7,527 nt of DNA from Maritimibacter sp. (GTDB lineage: Bacteria > Pseudomonadota > Alphaproteobacteria > Rhodobacterales > Rhodobacteraceae), in assembly GCA_003520545.1 (NCBI GenBank), contig DOUP01000250.1, positions 1-7,527 on the forward strand, given 5' to 3'. Both the position numbers and the translations under genes were made by a program. Position 1 is the first letter of the stretch; each line of letters begins with the position of its first letter. The notes beneath the pieces were generated by a model. That model worked only from the letters and a program-made list of their open reading frames with translations, was not told the DNA's origin and did no database searches. This document shows, piece by piece, positions 6,887 through 7,527 of this stretch.

Positions 6887-7474
6887 ATGACAAAAGCGAC
6901 AAAAACGGATGAGGTGCCAGTTTCTGCCGAGAGTCTCGCCGCCTCCGCGAAGGTGGCAGGCAAGAAGGGGCCGCCCCCCGTGGACAAGTGGAACCCCCCG
7001 TTTTGTGGCGATCTGGACATGCGGATCGCGCGGGACGGGACGTGGTTCTACCTCGGTACGCCGATTGGCCGTCACGAGTTGGTGAAGCTGTTTTCCTCGA
7101 TCATTCGCAAGGACGGGGAGGATTATTTCCTCGTGACCCCGGTCGAGAAAGTCGGAATCACCGTGGACGACGCGCCCTTTGTTGCCGTGGATTTCGAGCG
7201 TGACGGTGACGGGCTTCGCTTTGTCACCAACGTCGAGGACGAAGTGATCGCAGGTCCTGACCACCCGATCCGCGTCGAGCGCGACCCGGAAACCGGCGAA
7301 CCTTCGCCCTACGTGAACATCCGCCGCAATCTCGAAGCCCTCATCGACCGCAAATCCTTCTATCGCTTGGTCGAGATCGGTGAGCATGCCGACCATGACG
7401 GCGAACGCTGGTTCGGCCTGCGCTCGCAGGGCGCGTTCTTCCCGATCATCCCGAGTGCTGAAATGGAGGTCTAA
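6887..7474 (+). CDS. DUF1285 domain-containing protein
   Basis: This 195-residue protein is recognisable as DUF1285 from the region KWNPPFCGDLDMRIARDGTW (34-53), followed by FYLGTPIGRHELVKLFSSI and a DYFLVTPVEKVGITVDDAPF stretch (79-98). It has no signal peptide or membrane helix and is probably a small cytoplasmic protein. The first 30 or so residues are Lys/Ala-rich and look flexible. The start ATG has GGGAGGG five bases upstream. As I recall, a Roseobacter member of this family (from Silicibacter pomeroyi) has a solved structure, but no biochemical function is established. It diverges from the MoxR operon, a neighbourhood I recall as common in this group, which hints at a functional or regulatory link. 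Family identity is strong and function unknown. Confidence 0.93.
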   Translation: MTKATKTDEVPVSAESLAASAKVAGKKGPPPVDKWNPPFCGDLDMRIARDGTWFYLGTPIGRHELVKLFSSIIRKDGEDYFLVTPVEKVGITVDDAPFVAVDFERDGDGLRFVTNVEDEVIAGPDHPIRVERDPETGEPSPYVNIRRNLEALIDRKSFYRLVEIGEHADHDGERWFGLRSQGAFFPIIPSAEMEV

Positions 7475-7509
7475 CCTCTCTTTCATTGTGCCGGAAATAT
7501 CTCGGGGGT

Positions 7510-7527
7510 GCGGGGGCTGGCCCCCGC
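7510..7527 (+). terminator. GC-rich hairpin at the window edge, probable intrinsic terminator (truncated)
   Basis: GCGGGGGC and GCCCCCGC form a perfect eight-base inverted repeat around TG, or seven pairs with a four-base loop. It starts 36 bases after the DUF1285 stop. Any T-tract would lie beyond the window, so the terminator call cannot be completed. Sequences of the type ATATCTCGGGGG plus a GGGGGC..GCCCCC hairpin are familiar after genes in Roseobacter genomes, so this may be a dispersed element as well as a terminator. Confidence 0.5.

Noticed and set aside
7466..7478. GAGGT-CTA-ACCTC inverted repeat over the DUF1285 stop codon, followed by T-rich bases
   Set aside because: The stem has only five pairs and the T run is interrupted. 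The eight-pair hairpin at 7510-7527 is a much better terminator candidate.
6791..7486. Minus-strand reading frame of 231 codons opposite the DUF1285 gene
   Set aside because: The plus-strand frame is a clear DUF1285 protein with a strong ribosome binding site, so the minus-strand frame is its antisense shadow. It would also overlap the MoxR start.
7488..7527. Possible GTG-initiated gene starting after the DUF1285 gene
   Set aside because: The nearest GGAGG is about 18 bases upstream, which is too far, and the frame runs straight through the GC-rich hairpin. There is no evidence of coding.

Overview
The window is a compact, GC-rich piece of chromosome that most resembles an alphaproteobacterium of the Rhodobacteraceae (Roseobacter) group. 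This rests on the family content, a DUF1285 gene diverging from a MoxR/DUF58/BatA-like/DUF4159 operon, and on codon use and the GC-rich intergenic hairpin at the right edge. It is inference from memory of these families, not a database result. Almost all of the window is coding, and no gene-free stretch reaches 300 bases. I see no tRNA, rRNA, CRISPR array, transposase or prophage gene.

Layout, left to right. Bases 1-87 are the non-coding region after the operon, with two short tandem repeats. Four minus-strand genes follow, transcribed right to left: a MoxR AAA+ ATPase (5812-6828), a DUF58 protein with a vWA-like fold (5812/5815 down to 4943), a 928-residue multidomain membrane protein with a BatA-type N-terminus and a C-terminal DUF4159 domain (4943-2157), and a 690-residue membrane protein with a vWA-like and a glutamine-amidotransferase-like domain (2160-88). 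Every junction overlaps by 1 or 4 bases, so translation is probably coupled throughout. Two of the four genes appear to start with TTG in a TTGA overlap. A 58-base divergent intergenic region (6829-6886) separates this operon from a plus-strand DUF1285 gene (6887-7474). A strong hairpin sits at the very end of the window.

How the genes may work together (inference from family knowledge). MoxR ATPases are AAA+ chaperone-like proteins that usually pair with a vWA-domain partner to mature or remodel other proteins. Here the ATPase and DUF58 protein look cytoplasmic. The two large membrane proteins have topologies, by the positive-inside rule, that place their vWA-like, GATase-like and DUF4159 domains in the periplasm. 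The client is unknown. The arrangement is a recurrent one and not a new system, but its biochemical role is undescribed as far as I know. The most interesting details are the lack of any cysteine in three consecutive proteins (about 1,908 residues), graded loss of the MIDAS metal site across the vWA-like domains, and an internal signal-peptide-like segment in front of the DUF4159 domain.
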